Shown one piece after another: positions 18,351 to 28,345 of a stretch of 64,000 nt of DNA. Each line of letters starts with the position of its first letter. Position 1 is the first letter of the stretch. The notes under the pieces were generated by a model. The model was not told the origin of the DNA and did no database searches. It saw only the letters and a list, made by a program, of their open reading frames with translations. The DNA is from Lachnospiraceae bacterium (GTDB lineage: Bacteria > Bacillota > Clostridia > Lachnospirales > Lachnospiraceae): positions 1 to 64,000 of the forward strand of contig JAGBEV010000057.1 in NCBI GenBank assembly GCA_017936785.1, written 5' to 3'. Position numbers and translations under genes: made by a program.

Positions 18351-18556
18351 CCACATTACTTGCATGTCATGTAACGGCAATGCCATATCTTCCATAGGCA
18401 CTTTCGGACAATGATTCCGGAGTGTCCGCGTATCGGAATACGGCAGCTTATGTACCCCTTCGGATATTTGTCTGAAATAAGCCGCCGATTGCAGAAATAG
18501 AATTCTGCCTTGCCCGAAGTACCTTGGGTATTTGACGTTACAGGGATGCAATGTGG
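18351..18556 (+). ncRNA. Highly structured small RNA (unidentified class)
   Basis: A multipart closing stem pairs CCACATT (18351-18357) with AATGTGG (18550-18556), GCAT (18362-18365) with ATGC (18546-18549), and GTAACG (18371-18376) with CGTTAC (18536-18541). Inside are hairpins CGGACA/TGTCCG (18405-18428), CGTAT-CGGA-ATACG (18429-18442), CGGC.GCTTAT/ATAAGC.GCCG (about 18441-18487) and GCAGAA/TTCTGC (18491-18508). The unit lies between the spoVG terminator and its own terminator at 18581-18627. A minus-strand open frame across it looks like a shadow. Possible classes are raiA-type RNA or another large clostridial RNA; it lacks tmRNA and RNase P signatures. Strand is inferred from the following T-rich terminator. 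Confidence 0.6.
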
Positions 18557-18580
18557 AAAATAGATAACTGTAACACATTA

Positions 18581-18627
18581 AAATCAAGGATGGATTCCTG
18601 TATGGCAGGAACCCATCTTTGATTTTT
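18581..18627 (+). terminator. Terminator of the structured RNA unit
   Basis: ATCAAGGATGGATTCCTG pairs with CAGGAACCCATCTTTGAT, with few mismatches and a five-base loop, followed by TTTTT. Confidence 0.9.
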
Positions 18628-18648
18628 TACAGACCGGTCACATATTTA

Positions 18649-18678
18649 TTTACATTAGGTCAGGAAATTCCATAAAAT
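18649..18678 (+). promoter_or_regulatory. Promoter for ddh
   Basis: TTTACA and TAAAAT are 18 bases apart, downstream of the previous terminator and 124 bases before ddh. Confidence 0.6.
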
Positions 18679-18714
18679 CAAAAAATGAAGTTTATAAATG
18701 GGGAGGTTTTTGGT

Positions 18715-18762
18715 ATGATATTAAGGCAGGAAAGTGTAATGAGTAATATACTTTCACATTAG
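18715..18762 (+). CDS. Possible 15-codon leader peptide before ddh
   Basis: The frame reads MILRQESVMSNILSH and then stops. GGGGAGG sits nine bases before the ATG, a stronger Shine-Dalgarno than many genes here. Its 3' half overlaps a hairpin, GAAAGTGTA/TATACTTTC (18730-18755). There is no homology evidence at this length. It could be a leader peptide or chance. Confidence 0.3.
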   Translation: MILRQESVMSNILSH

Positions 18763-18801
18763 TTTTTGAATGATATACTATATGGAAGGGAAGGAAAAGA
18801 A

Positions 18802-19782
18802 ATGAAAATCGGAATTATCGGTTACGGAAATTTAGGAAGAGGAATTGAATGTGCCATTAAGCAGAATGCGGATATGGAGCTGGCAGCAGTATTTACCAGA
18901 AGAAATCCTTCGGACGTAAAGATATTGACAGAAGGAGTTCCGGTGTATCCTGTAGATGAGATCGAAAAGATGGAGGGTAAACTGGATGTAGTGGTTCTTT
19001 GCGGCGGAAGCGCAACTGACCTGCCAAGACAGACACCGGTATATGCAAAATATTTTAATGTTATTGACAGCTTTGATACCCATGCAAGAATACCGGAGCA
19101 TTTTGAACAGGTGGATGCTGCAGCAAAGGAAGGCGGTCATGTGGCATTGATCTCCTGCGGCTGGGACCCGGGTATGTTTTCTTTGAACAGATTATATGCA
19201 AATGCTATTTTGCCGGAAGGCAATGATTATACTTTCTGGGGAAAAGGTGTCAGCCAGGGACATTCAGACGCCATCCGCCGTGTAGAGGGAGTAAAGGACG
19301 GCAAACAATATACAATCCCTGTAGAGGAGGCTTTAAAGGAAGTCAGAAGCGGAAGCAATCCCCAGCTTTCTACAAGACAGAAACATATCAGAGAATGTTT
19401 TGTAGTTCCCGAGGAAGGAGCAGATCTGGCAAAGATCGAAGAGACCATCAAGAATATGCCCAATTACTTTGCGGATTATGATACCACTGTACATTTTATC
19501 AGTGAAGATGAATTAAAGAGAGATCACAGCGGAATACCCCATGGAGGATTTGTATTCAGAACAGGAGTTACAGGCTGGGACAAGGAAAACAAGCATGTTA
19601 TTGAATACAGCTTAAAGCTGGACTCCAATCCGGAATTTACTGCTTCCGTGCTTCTTGCTTTTGCAAGAGCTGTCAACCGCCTCCATCAGGAAGGACAGAC
19701 AGGCTGCAAGACCGTATTTGATATTGCGCCTGCATATCTCAGCCCTAAATCGGGAGAAGAATTGAGAAAGCATTTATTATAA
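18802..19782 (+). CDS. ddh: meso-Diaminopimelate D-dehydrogenase
   Basis: This 326-residue NADP-dependent enzyme has the same length as characterised Ddh. The N-terminal Rossmann motif is KIGIIGYGNLGRGIE. Substrate-domain signatures include SCGWDPGMFSLNRLYANAILP and GVSQGHSDAIRRVEGVKDG. It makes meso-diaminopimelate from tetrahydrodipicolinate in one step, for peptidoglycan and lysine. The frame extends upstream to a TTG, but the purine-rich GGAAGGGAAGGAAAAG just before the ATG at 18802 and the conserved N-terminus decide the start. It is followed 57 bases later by pth. Confidence 0.96.
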   Translation: MKIGIIGYGNLGRGIECAIKQNADMELAAVFTRRNPSDVKILTEGVPVYPVDEIEKMEGKLDVVVLCGGSATDLPRQTPVYAKYFNVIDSFDTHARIPEHFEQVDAAAKEGGHVALISCGWDPGMFSLNRLYANAILPEGNDYTFWGKGVSQGHSDAIRRVEGVKDGKQYTIPVEEALKEVRSGSNPQLSTRQKHIRECFVVPEEGADLAKIEETIKNMPNYFADYDTTVHFISEDELKRDHSGIPHGGFVFRTGVTGWDKENKHVIEYSLKLDSNPEFTASVLLAFARAVNRLHQEGQTGCKTVFDIAPAYLSPKSGEELRKHLL

Positions 19783-19839
19783 TCTGCTGACAGGCAAAAA
19801 TGAGAGTCAGAAAAAGCAGATCGGGGACAGGTAAGAACA

Positions 19840-20409
19840 ATGTTTATAATTGCAGGACTTGGAAATCCTTCCAGGGAATATGATAAAACAAGACATAATG
19901 CAGGCTTTGATACAGTTGACTATCTGGCAGAAAAGCATGGGATCAGCATCAGTGAAAAGAAACATAAGGCGCTGGTTGGAAAAGGCATCATCGCCGGTGA
20001 GAAAGTAATTCTCATAAAGCCTCAGACCTTTATGAATTTAAGCGGGGAGAGTATCCGTGCTGTATTGGATTTTTATAAGGCGGATGAGAGAGAAGAACTG
20101 ATCGTGGTTTATGATGATATTTCCTTGCCGCCGGGGCAGCTTCGAATCCGCAAAAAGGGCAGTGCAGGCGGACATAATGGCATTAAAAATATAATTGCCC
20201 ATCTGGGGCATGACACCTTTATGCGGGTAAAGGTCGGTGTAGGTGAAAAGCCTCAGGGATATGATCTGGCAGATTATGTACTGGGCAGGTTTTCCAAAGA
20301 GGACCGGGCGGTCATGGAGGAGGCTTTTAAGGAGGCTGCAGATGCCATTGAGGTCATGATAACAGAAGGACCGGATGCAGCGATGAATTTATATAATAAA
20401 AAGAAATGA
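19840..20409 (+). CDS. pth: Peptidyl-tRNA hydrolase
   Basis: This 189-residue enzyme recycles peptidyl-tRNA released from ribosomes. The N-terminus IIAGLGNPSREYDKTRHNAGF contains the conserved N9 and catalytic H19. LIKPQTFMNLSGESI, VVYDDISLPPGQLRIR and GGHNGIKNI are the family's other signatures. It stands directly upstream of mfd, the common Firmicute pth-mfd arrangement, with a 37-base gap. Confidence 0.97.
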   Translation: MFIIAGLGNPSREYDKTRHNAGFDTVDYLAEKHGISISEKKHKALVGKGIIAGEKVILIKPQTFMNLSGESIRAVLDFYKADEREELIVVYDDISLPPGQLRIRKKGSAGGHNGIKNIIAHLGHDTFMRVKVGVGEKPQGYDLADYVLGRFSKEDRAVMEEAFKEAADAIEVMITEGPDAAMNLYNKKK

Positions 20410-20446
20410 CTGCCTGAACGGAAAGAAATAGAAAGAGGAATAAACA

Positions 20447-23400
20447 GTGAAAGTATTACAGGATTGTCTAAAGGGGCTTTCGGATTTTGAGGAAATGCAA
20501 AAGAGTATACAGAGCGGAAAAAGCATAGCTGTTTCCGGCTGTGTGGATTCTCAAAAAGTTCATATGATGTGGGGGCTTTCCGAAGACTTTCCTTATCGGG
20601 TCGTTGCCACTTATTCCGATAAAAGGGCAAGGGAGCTTTATGAGGACTTTTCCTTTTATACTAAGGATGTGCTGTATTTTCCGGCAAAGGATTTTATCTT
20701 TTTCCAGGCAGATATTCACAGCAACAAGGTAACAAGGGAAAGAATAGCAGTATACCGCAGAATTTTAGAGGCGGAACCGGTTACGATCATTACGACTTTT
20801 GATGCTTTTATGGCTCCCTGTATGCCATTGGGTGTTATGGAAAAGAACGTTATCATGCTGGATGGGGACAGTGTGGTGGATGAAAAAGCGCTGGCAGCCA
20901 AACTGGTGCGCATGGGATATGAAAGGGTTCCCCAGGTGGAAGCAGGAGGTCAGTTTTCCATTCGGGGCGGGATCATAGATGTATTTGATCTGACAGAGGA
21001 AAATCCTTATCGTATTGAACTGTGGGGGGATGAAATTGACTCCATCCGCAGCTTTGATGTGCTGAGCCAGAGGTCTATTGAACAGCTTTCAGAGATCATC
21101 ATTTATCCGGCTACAGAGCTCCTTCTGACTTCAAAACAGAGGGAAGAAGGGCTTGAAAAGATCCAAAAAGAAGCAAAACAGGTGGAAAAGACATTCCGGG
21201 AAGCACATGAGCCGGAGCTTGCCGCAAGAGTCAGGAATCAGATAGAGACTCTCCGGGAGCAGCTGGAGGAATTTGGTGTTCTGGCAAACCTGGATAGTTA
21301 TATCCACTATTTCTGTGAGGAAACTGCTTCTTTTCCCCAGCTTTTGTCAAAGGAAGAGACCATATTTTTTATAGATGAGCCCCTTCATGTGGCAGAGCAT
21401 ACAGATGCCATTGAACTGGAGTTTCGGGAAAGCATGAAAAACCGTCTGGAGAAAGGCTATACCCTGCCGGGACAGACTGAAATTCTCTATCCGGCGAAGG
21501 AGATATTGGCGGGATTGCAAAAGAGATTTCTTGCATGTATTTCCACTTTAGATGGAAGAACTCCGGGAATTGATATAGATAAGAAATATTATATTACGGC
21601 GAAAAGTATTCAGTCCTTTCATAACAGCTTTGAAGAACTTTGTAAAGAGTTAAAACGCTACAAAAAGAACAGTTATCAGGTACTGCTGGTTACGCCTTCC
21701 CGTACCAGGGCAAAAAGGCTGGCTGATGAATTGCGGGATATGGAGTTGTCATGCTTTTACAGTGAAAATGCAGAGGATGTCCCTGATAAGGGGCAGATCA
21801 TGTCCGTATATGGACAGATTTTAAAAGGATTTGAATACCCTCATTTGAAATTTGCAGTTATAGCGGAAAGTGATATATTCGGCAGCAAGGGTGTTAAGAA
21901 GAAAAAGAAAAAACGCTATGAAGGTCAGAAGATCAACGATTTTACGGACTTAAAGGTGGGAGATTATGTAGTTCATGAAAGCCATGGACTGGGTGTTTAC
22001 CAGGGCATTGAAAAGGTAGAGATCGATCATGTGGTCAAGGATTATATGAAGATTGCCTATCGGGACGGAGGAATCCTTTATGTACGTGCCACAGGTTTTG
22101 ATGTGATCCAAAAATATGCTGCCGCCGATGCAAAGAAGCCCAAATTAAATAAATTGGGCACTCAGGAATGGGAAAAGACCAAAACGAAGGTAAAGGGCGC
22201 AGTTTCTGAGGTGGCGAAGGAACTGGTGGAGCTTTATGCTGCACGTGCCAACAAGGAAGGCTTTGCATATGGAAAAGATACTGTATGGCAAAAGGAATTT
22301 GAAGAGTTGTTTCCCTATGAGGAGACGGAAGATCAGCTGATCGCCATTGAAGCTACCAAAAAGGACATGGAAAGCACAAAGATCATGGACCGTCTGGTCT
22401 GTGGGGACGTAGGCTTTGGTAAGACGGAGATCGCAATCCGTGCTGCTTTTAAGGCGGTTCAGGAAGGAAAGCAGGTAGTGTATCTGGTACCCACTACTAT
22501 TTTGGCAAAACAGCATTATGATACCTTCAAGCAAAGAATGAAAGATTATCCTGTTACCATAGAAATGCTGTCTCGTTTCCGTACTTCGGCAGAGCAGAAG
22601 CATACCATTGAAGAAATGAAAAAGGGCATGGTGGATATTGTCATAGGCACTCACAGAGTGCTCTCCAAGGATGTGGCATATAAGGATCTGGGACTTTTGA
22701 TCATTGATGAGGAACAGCGGTTCGGAGTTACCCACAAGGAAAAGATCAAGCAGCTAAAAAACAATGTGGATGTTCTGACGCTGACTGCCACCCCTATTCC
22801 CAGAACTCTTCATATGAGCCTGATCGGAATCAGGGATATGAGCGTACTGGAGGAGGCACCTAACGATCGTATGCCCATTCAGACCTATGTGATGGAATAC
22901 AATGAGGAGATGGTCAGGGAAGCCATTAACAGGGAATTAGCAAGGAACGGACAGGTTTATTATGTGTACAACCGGGTGGATTCCATTGCAGAGATCACAG
23001 CATCAGTACAGGCGCTGGTTCCCGATGCGGTAGTTGCATTTGCCCACGGGCAGATGAAGGAATCGGAACTGGAGAAGATATTGTACGAATTCATCAACGG
23101 TGAGATCGATGTGCTGGTGGCAACTACCATTATTGAGACAGGTATCGATATCCCCAATGTAAACACCATGATCATTCATGATTCAGACAGCATGGGGCTG
23201 TCCCAGCTTTACCAGTTGCGAGGCCGTGTGGGAAGAAGTAACCGAAATGCCTATGCCTTTCTGATGTACCGGAGGAATAAGGTATTAAAGGAAGTGGCGG
23301 AAAAGAGGCTGGAAGCCATCAAGGAGTTTACGGACTTAGGAAGCGGCTTTAAGATCGCCATGAAGGATCTGGAGATCAGGGGAGCCGGAAACCTTTTGGG

Positions 23401-23974
23401 AAAAATGCAGCATGGACATATGGAAGCAGTAGGATATGACCTTTACTGTAAAATGTTAAATGAAGCAGTAAAGCATTTGAAAGGAATTGATCTGAAAGAA
23501 GATTTCCAGACCACCATCGATCTGGACATCAATGCTTTCATTCCGGCAGAGTATATCTTAAACGAATTTCAAAAGCTGGATATCTATAAGAGAATCGCAG
23601 CAATTGAAAACGAGGAAGAATGTGATGACATGCGTGCCGAGCTTCTGGACCGTTTCGGAAGTCTTCCCGGGGCGGTGGAAAACCTGCTTCAGATATCCCT
23701 GATCCGTGCCAGGGCACACCGGATGTATGTGGAAGAGATCAAGGGCAAAAAAGATGGGATAACGGTAATCATGAATGTAAGAGCGGATATCAGGGCGGAG
23801 AATATTCCCCTTGTCATAGAAGAGCTGGGAGGAAAAATAAAATTTACCATGAAGAATATTCCAACATTTACCTATAAGCTTTACCCTACCGGATTTGACA
23901 AAAAGGATGAAGAAATGCTTTTGGAGACCACGGCAAAGATCATTGCCTGTATGGAAAAACATCTGATGCTGTAG
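20447..23974 (+). CDS. mfd: Transcription-repair coupling factor Mfd
   Basis: This 1175-residue SF2 translocase removes stalled RNA polymerase from lesions and recruits UvrA. The N-terminal UvrB-like region (about 1-340) includes [20 protein letters not shown]. The RNA-polymerase-interacting CarD-like domain (about 500-560) reads [19 protein letters not shown]. The motor has Walker A GDVGFGKT (653-660), the DEEQ box IIDEEQRFG, and motif [11 protein letters not shown]. The C-terminal TRCF domain follows. The start is GTG, preceded by AGAGGAATAAACA. It is in an operon with pth. Confidence 0.97.
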   Translation: MKVLQDCLKGLSDFEEMQKSIQSGKSIAVSGCVDSQKVHMMWGLSEDFPYRVVATYSDKRARELYEDFSFYTKDVLYFPAKDFIFFQADIHSNKVTRERIAVYRRILEAEPVTIITTFDAFMAPCMPLGVMEKNVIMLDGDSVVDEKALAAKLVRMGYERVPQVEAGGQFSIRGGIIDVFDLTEENPYRIELWGDEIDSIRSFDVLSQRSIEQLSEIIIYPATELLLTSKQREEGLEKIQKEAKQVEKTFREAHEPELAARVRNQIETLREQLEEFGVLANLDSYIHYFCEETASFPQLLSKEETIFFIDEPLHVAEHTDAIELEFRESMKNRLEKGYTLPGQTEILYPAKEILAGLQKRFLACISTLDGRTPGIDIDKKYYITAKSIQSFHNSFEELCKELKRYKKNSYQVLLVTPSRTRAKRLADELRDMELSCFYSENAEDVPDKGQIMSVYGQILKGFEYPHLKFAVIAESDIFGSKGVKKKKKKRYEGQKINDFTDLKVGDYVVHESHGLGVYQGIEKVEIDHVVKDYMKIAYRDGGILYVRATGFDVIQKYAAADAKKPKLNKLGTQEWEKTKTKVKGAVSEVAKELVELYAARANKEGFAYGKDTVWQKEFEELFPYEETEDQLIAIEATKKDMESTKIMDRLVCGDVGFGKTEIAIRAAFKAVQEGKQVVYLVPTTILAKQHYDTFKQRMKDYPVTIEMLSRFRTSAEQKHTIEEMKKGMVDIVIGTHRVLSKDVAYKDLGLLIIDEEQRFGVTHKEKIKQLKNNVDVLTLTATPIPRTLHMSLIGIRDMSVLEEAPNDRMPIQTYVMEYNEEMVREAINRELARNGQVYYVYNRVDSIAEITASVQALVPDAVVAFAHGQMKESELEKILYEFINGEIDVLVATTIIETGIDIPNVNTMIIHDSDSMGLSQLYQLRGRVGRSNRNAYAFLMYRRNKVLKEVAEKRLEAIKEFTDLGSGFKIAMKDLEIRGAGNLLGKMQHGHMEAVGYDLYCKMLNEAVKHLKGIDLKEDFQTTIDLDINAFIPAEYILNEFQKLDIYKRIAAIENEEECDDMRAELLDRFGSLPGAVENLLQISLIRARAHRMYVEEIKGKKDGITVIMNVRADIRAENIPLVIEELGGKIKFTMKNIPTFTYKLYPTGFDKKDEEMLLETTAKIIACMEKHLML

Positions 23975-24032
23975 GATAGTATAGACTTGATCGGCAGGGA
24001 GATACACAAATCATACAAAGGAGGCTGTATGG

Positions 24033-24977
24033 ATGTATACTTATTCATTGCAGCAATGGCTGCTGTTCTTTTTTACTTATTGTTTTCTGGGCTGGTGCTG
24101 GGAGTCCGCTTATGTGTCCGTTAAACAGAAGCACTGGGTCAACAGGGGATTTTTAAACGGACCCTTTCTGCCCATTTACGGCTCCGGCGCACTGGCAGTT
24201 CTGGTAGCAACCCTTCCCGTTCGGGAATATCCGGCATTGGTCTATGTGTTCGGATTGATCGGGGCGACTCTTTTGGAACTGGTAACAGGTATCTGTATGG
24301 AGCGGTTGTTTCATGTGCGGTACTGGGATTACAGCAACCAGAAATTTAATTTTAAGGGGCATATTTGTTTGAGCTCATCTATTGCATGGGGATTTTTTTC
24401 TCTGGCGATGATCTATGGATTTCATAAACCAATCGAAAGCCTGGTGACGGGGCTGCCATATTGGTTAGAAAATACAGCCGCTTTTATTCTGACTGCCGTA
24501 ATTGCAGGAGACTTTGCAGTCAGCTTCAAAACAGCTATGGAACTGCGGGATATTCTGGATGGAATGGAACGTGTGAAAGAAGAGATGAGAAGGATGCAGA
24601 GAAGGGCGGAGATCATCGAAGCCTTCCTTGCAGACAGTGCAGAGAAGAAGAGCGAGGAACTGCAGGAAAAGAAGGAAGAATTGCTGGAACGCAGGGACGA
24701 GTTTAAGGAGGAATTGCAGGAATTCAAGGACGAATTCAAGGCAGGTGTACAGGGACGCAAAGAAGATGTTGTGGATGAATTGCGCCAGATCCGTGAAAAA
24801 CAGCAGATGTATGTTGAAAGAATGAAGAACGGCATCAGGAGAAATGTATCTGTAGAGCATATGTTAAAGAGAAATCCCACAGCGGTTTCCGGTAAATATG
24901 CTGCAGTTTTCAGGGAATATAAGGAACAATTCATAAACAATGTAAAAGAAGAAATAGAAGAGAGATTGAAGCGATGA
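24033..24977 (+). CDS. ABC_trans_CmpB-type (PF06541-like) membrane protein with coiled-coil tail
   Basis: This is a 314-residue protein. The first 170 residues carry about five transmembrane segments, with the family hallmarks FLGWCWESAYVS, RGFLNGPFLPIYGSGAL and LLELVTGICMERLF. The last 140 residues form a long charged coiled coil (repeated EELQEKKEELLERRDEF-type heptads). The family is annotated as putative ABC permease, but transport has not been shown. AAAGGAGG precedes the start. It overlaps the next gene by four bases. Position after mfd suggests read-through. Confidence 0.82.
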   Translation: MYTYSLQQWLLFFFTYCFLGWCWESAYVSVKQKHWVNRGFLNGPFLPIYGSGALAVLVATLPVREYPALVYVFGLIGATLLELVTGICMERLFHVRYWDYSNQKFNFKGHICLSSSIAWGFFSLAMIYGFHKPIESLVTGLPYWLENTAAFILTAVIAGDFAVSFKTAMELRDILDGMERVKEEMRRMQRRAEIIEAFLADSAEKKSEELQEKKEELLERRDEFKEELQEFKDEFKAGVQGRKEDVVDELRQIREKQQMYVERMKNGIRRNVSVEHMLKRNPTAVSGKYAAVFREYKEQFINNVKEEIEERLKR

Positions 24978-25336
24978 AATTTATACCTTTATCAAAAAAA
25001 GCAGGTTGGGATATGCCAACACAGGAAAGCCTGAAAGAAGAATTTGACAATGCCGGGCAATTTGGAGAAATCAGAGTCGGAAAGGACCATTTGTTTTATA
25101 GAAGCTTTATCCGCGTGCGTTTTGTGCCTTTCAGGGAATGCAGCCGGATCTTTTTGCGGATAGAATTTGGAGAATACGGAGAATTTCCTGTTCATGAGCA
25201 TTATATTATAGCAAAGACCAGACAGGAAGAAGAATTTGCTCTGCGGCTGGACCGGCCTGATGATGCTAAAAATGTCATGGTATTTTTGGCAAAGAATCAC
25301 AAGGGAATAGAGCTGGGAAAAGATAGGGAAAAATAG
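24974..25336 (+). CDS. Conserved hypothetical protein, 120 residues
   Basis: I do not recognise a domain. The protein looks soluble and beta-rich (FGEIRVGKDHLFYRSFIRVRFVPF, then IFLRIEFGEYGEF), with a conserved-looking HEHYIIAKT segment. The start ATG overlaps the stop of the membrane-protein gene (ATGA), so the two are probably translated together. It may be a small regulatory or accessory protein of that membrane protein; this is inferred only from coupling. Confidence 0.75.
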   Translation: MKFIPLSKKAGWDMPTQESLKEEFDNAGQFGEIRVGKDHLFYRSFIRVRFVPFRECSRIFLRIEFGEYGEFPVHEHYIIAKTRQEEEFALRLDRPDDAKNVMVFLAKNHKGIELGKDREK

Positions 25337-25378
25337 AAACTTAAAATGCGGGACGGAAATTTGCCAGGAGGTTTGAAT

Positions 25379-25594
25379 ATGGATGAAAATGCAATGATAG
25401 AAGAAATTTTAAAGCATTTGGATGGTGAAACCGGACAGGGAGTTGCACGAATGAGTGTACAGATCGATGAGAATTCCCGGGAGGATAAACAGGTAGATCA
25501 CGGGTGCTGTCATATGTATGGAAGACCGGCCAGTGAGACCGTAGCACTTTTGGATATGTATACGGATATCAGCCACGGGGAGGCTGATCGTTAA
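25379..25594 (+). CDS. Small hypothetical protein, 71 residues
   Basis: This is an acidic 71-residue protein with a Cys/His-containing segment VDHGCCHMYG in the middle. I see no recognised family. An earlier in-frame ATG at 25346 exists, but CAGGAGG at about 25366-25372 points to the ATG at 25379. It is sandwiched between the 120-residue protein gene and the large sensor kinase with short gaps, so it could belong to the same transcript. Confidence 0.65.
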   Translation: MDENAMIEEILKHLDGETGQGVARMSVQIDENSREDKQVDHGCCHMYGRPASETVALLDMYTDISHGEADR

Positions 25595-25621
25595 AAGGTG
25601 TATGTGTTAGGAGGGGACAAA

Positions 25622-28207
25622 ATGATGTATGTCATGATAAATATCATACAGATCATGGGTATCGTTGTTGGGTTTCTGGCGTTGGTGGTAGTTGCAATAC
25701 AAAAGCCTTCCGAAAACCAGAAAATTTTGATGATCGCATGCAGTTGTGCATTTTTGAGTATTTTGGCATATACCTTGGAGATCAATGCTAAAACCTTAGA
25801 GGCTATGGTCATGGCATTGAAATTTGGATATGTAGGAAAATGCTATGTACTGCTTTTCTTTCTGATGTTTATGGCTACTTATTGCAAAGTGCCCTTTCCC
25901 AAAAAGGTATTCGGCTTTTTTCTTTTCTTTAATACGATCATTCTGGCATTGATCTTAAGTTGTGAAAAACATTCTCTTTATTACAGAAATCTCCATATTA
26001 CATATGGCGGACTATTCCCACGCCTGGCATTTGATAAGGGAATATGTTATTGGATGTTTATGGCTGTTATGCTTTTTTTAATGGGATGGTATCTCGTAAT
26101 TTCCCTGATGGAATTGCACAAGCGGGAGGGAATTGAGAGAAAGCGGCTGATTTTGCTGTCCTTAGCGGGAATTATCCCTTCTATTATGCTGGCGGTTTAT
26201 CTGACAGGAATCTTAAATGTTTTTGATCTGGTTCCCCTGGGAATAGAAATATCCTGTACTTTATTGACATTTAATGTGGTAAAATACGGACTTTTGGATA
26301 CTTTGCAGCTGGCAAAAGAAAAGGTGATCGAAAGTACCAAGGAAGGTCTGGTCATAGTAGATCCCAACAATAATCTGCTCTATGCCAATAAGGTCGCAAG
26401 ACATCTTTTTCCGGATATTGACGATATCAAAAAAAGGGGCGATCAGATAAAGGAGATTTTTGGAGAAAACCACAGGGAAGCTATTTTTGAAATGAACGGA
26501 AGGAATTATGAAATCCGTGTTTCCCGGATCACAGATGATTCTTATCTGGAAACGGTAAAGGGATATCTGGCATGGATTTTTGATATGACCTTTATTAACC
26601 GGTATACGGAAGAAATGATAAAACTGCGGCAGGAAGCGGAAAAAGCAAATCTGGCAAAATCTTCTTTTCTTGCCCATATGTCTCATGAGATCAGAACGCC
26701 CATGAATGCCATTATCGGTTTTTCTGATTTATGTCTGAAGGAAAGACCTGAAGGGGAAATTGGAGAATATGTGAAAAATATACGGACTTCTGCAGGAACA
26801 TTGATGAATCTGATCAACGAAGTCCTGGATATATCCAAAATCGAATCAGGCAAAATGGATCTTGCAGAGATCGATTACAGCATCAAAGAAGTAATGGATG
26901 AAACAATTTCCCTTATCAGTCCTTCCATAAATGAAAAGAAACTGACTTTCCGTTATCTGCTGGGAGATCAGATGCCCTCCATACTCCGGGGTGACCGGAT
27001 GAGAGTGAGAGAGATCATTATCAACCTTTTGTCCAATGCCGTAAAATATACGGAAGAAGGAACCATCTTATTTAAGATCAAGGAAGTGGAACGCAAAGGG
27101 GAACGGATTCTTCTGGAGATTATTGTAAAGGATACGGGTATTGGAATCCGGCAGGAAGATAAGGAAAGAATTTTTAATAAATTTGAGCAGTATGATATTT
27201 ATAGAAATTATTCCGTAGAAGGAACCGGACTGGGACTGGCTATTGTAAAAAGCCTGACTGACCTGATGGATGGAAGTGTGGAGGTAGAGAGTACCTATGG
27301 GGAAGGAAGTACTTTCAGAGCCAGAATATGGCAGCAAATAGGCGATTCAACACCTATTGGCGAGTGCCGCGGCACAAACCGGGATCTGGAAAAAATGGAG
27401 AACACCCCTATCAATGTCCAATTTCCCAATACAGCAGTTTTGGTGGTAGATGATAATAAAGTGAATTTAAAGGTTGCATACGGTTTGTTGAAATTGTATG
27501 GAATAGAAGCACATTTGGCACAATCGGGTTTAGAGTGTCTGAAGGAAGCCGGGAACAGAGTTTATGATATGGTATTTATGGACCAGATGATGCCGGAAAT
27601 GGATGGAGTAGAGACTTTACATTGTTTAAGGAATGAAGTGGAAGGTTACGGAAAAGTTCCTGTTATTGTATTAACGGCAAATGCGCTGGTAGGTGTAAAA
27701 GAAGAAATGTTGGCGGCGGGCTTTGATGATTTTATGGGAAAACCTATGGAGCTGACAGAATTGGAGAGGATTCTGTATCGTTTTGCAGGAGACAAGAGTG
27801 TAGGCGTAACCGGTCATGACATGAATCCTCATGGACAGGAAAATGCGGAAAAATATAAGATCCTGTTACAAGAAGGAATCGAGGCGGAAAGGGGAGAAGC
27901 ATTTTGCGGGGGTGCAGAGGGATATAGGGAGATTTTGAAAACCTTCGCAGAAAATGGTTCTTTTCAAAAAAAAGATTTATGTGATGCACTAAAACAGCAT
28001 GATCTTAAACAGTATGAAATATTAGTACATGGATTAAAAAGCTCTGCTGCTGCCATTGGTGCCCATATGTTATCTCAATTGGCAAGAGACCATGAAGAGG
28101 CGGCAAGAGAAGAGGATCTGGATTTTATAAAAGAGCATTTTGAACAATTGCAGGAGGTTTACAGGAAAACCCTGGAAGCAATACGGGGGTATTTGGAGTC
28201 TGTTTAG
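25622..28207 (+). CDS. Hybrid histidine kinase: 7TM sensor, HisKA, HATPase, receiver and HPt domains
   Basis: This is an 861-residue protein. Residues 1-230 hold about seven hydrophobic segments like the 7TM histidine-kinase sensor module. A short PAS-like region follows at about 235-330. The phospho-accepting His is H355 in HMSHEIRTPMNA; the ATPase domain has NLLSNAVKYT, DTGIGI and GTGLGLAIV. The receiver has DD near VVDDNK and D654 in FMDQMMPEMDG. The HPt domain has H803 in HGLKSSAAAIG. All phosphorelay residues are present. No separate output regulator is adjacent. The RBS AGGAGGGG decides the ATG at 25622 over an upstream alternative. Confidence 0.93.
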   Translation: MMYVMINIIQIMGIVVGFLALVVVAIQKPSENQKILMIACSCAFLSILAYTLEINAKTLEAMVMALKFGYVGKCYVLLFFLMFMATYCKVPFPKKVFGFFLFFNTIILALILSCEKHSLYYRNLHITYGGLFPRLAFDKGICYWMFMAVMLFLMGWYLVISLMELHKREGIERKRLILLSLAGIIPSIMLAVYLTGILNVFDLVPLGIEISCTLLTFNVVKYGLLDTLQLAKEKVIESTKEGLVIVDPNNNLLYANKVARHLFPDIDDIKKRGDQIKEIFGENHREAIFEMNGRNYEIRVSRITDDSYLETVKGYLAWIFDMTFINRYTEEMIKLRQEAEKANLAKSSFLAHMSHEIRTPMNAIIGFSDLCLKERPEGEIGEYVKNIRTSAGTLMNLINEVLDISKIESGKMDLAEIDYSIKEVMDETISLISPSINEKKLTFRYLLGDQMPSILRGDRMRVREIIINLLSNAVKYTEEGTILFKIKEVERKGERILLEIIVKDTGIGIRQEDKERIFNKFEQYDIYRNYSVEGTGLGLAIVKSLTDLMDGSVEVESTYGEGSTFRARIWQQIGDSTPIGECRGTNRDLEKMENTPINVQFPNTAVLVVDDNKVNLKVAYGLLKLYGIEAHLAQSGLECLKEAGNRVYDMVFMDQMMPEMDGVETLHCLRNEVEGYGKVPVIVLTANALVGVKEEMLAAGFDDFMGKPMELTELERILYRFAGDKSVGVTGHDMNPHGQENAEKYKILLQEGIEAERGEAFCGGAEGYREILKTFAENGSFQKKDLCDALKQHDLKQYEILVHGLKSSAAAIGAHMLSQLARDHEEAAREEDLDFIKEHFEQLQEVYRKTLEAIRGYLESV

Positions 28208-28345
28208 AAAAAGATTTTATTTATTTGTTGAAAATGATTGTATATTTTGTGGGTTATGGTAGAATCAAGATAATGTTAGAACAAGTTTCTACAGATGCAG
28301 CTTTTAGTTAAGTTTTGGCAGGACCAAAGAGAAGGAGAAGGAGAG

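Noticed and set aside
18318-18587. Minus-strand open frame of 89 codons over the structured RNA
   Set aside because: No RBS upstream and full overlap with a region whose pairing pattern explains the sequence; probably a shadow of the RNA.
22145-22735. Minus-strand 196-codon open frame inside mfd
   Set aside because: Lies wholly opposite the well-conserved Mfd motor domain and has no RBS or recognisable domain.
24422-24940. Minus-strand 172-codon open frame within the coiled-coil membrane gene
   Set aside because: Ser/Leu-rich shadow of Glu/Lys-rich codons on the coding strand, with no independent signals.
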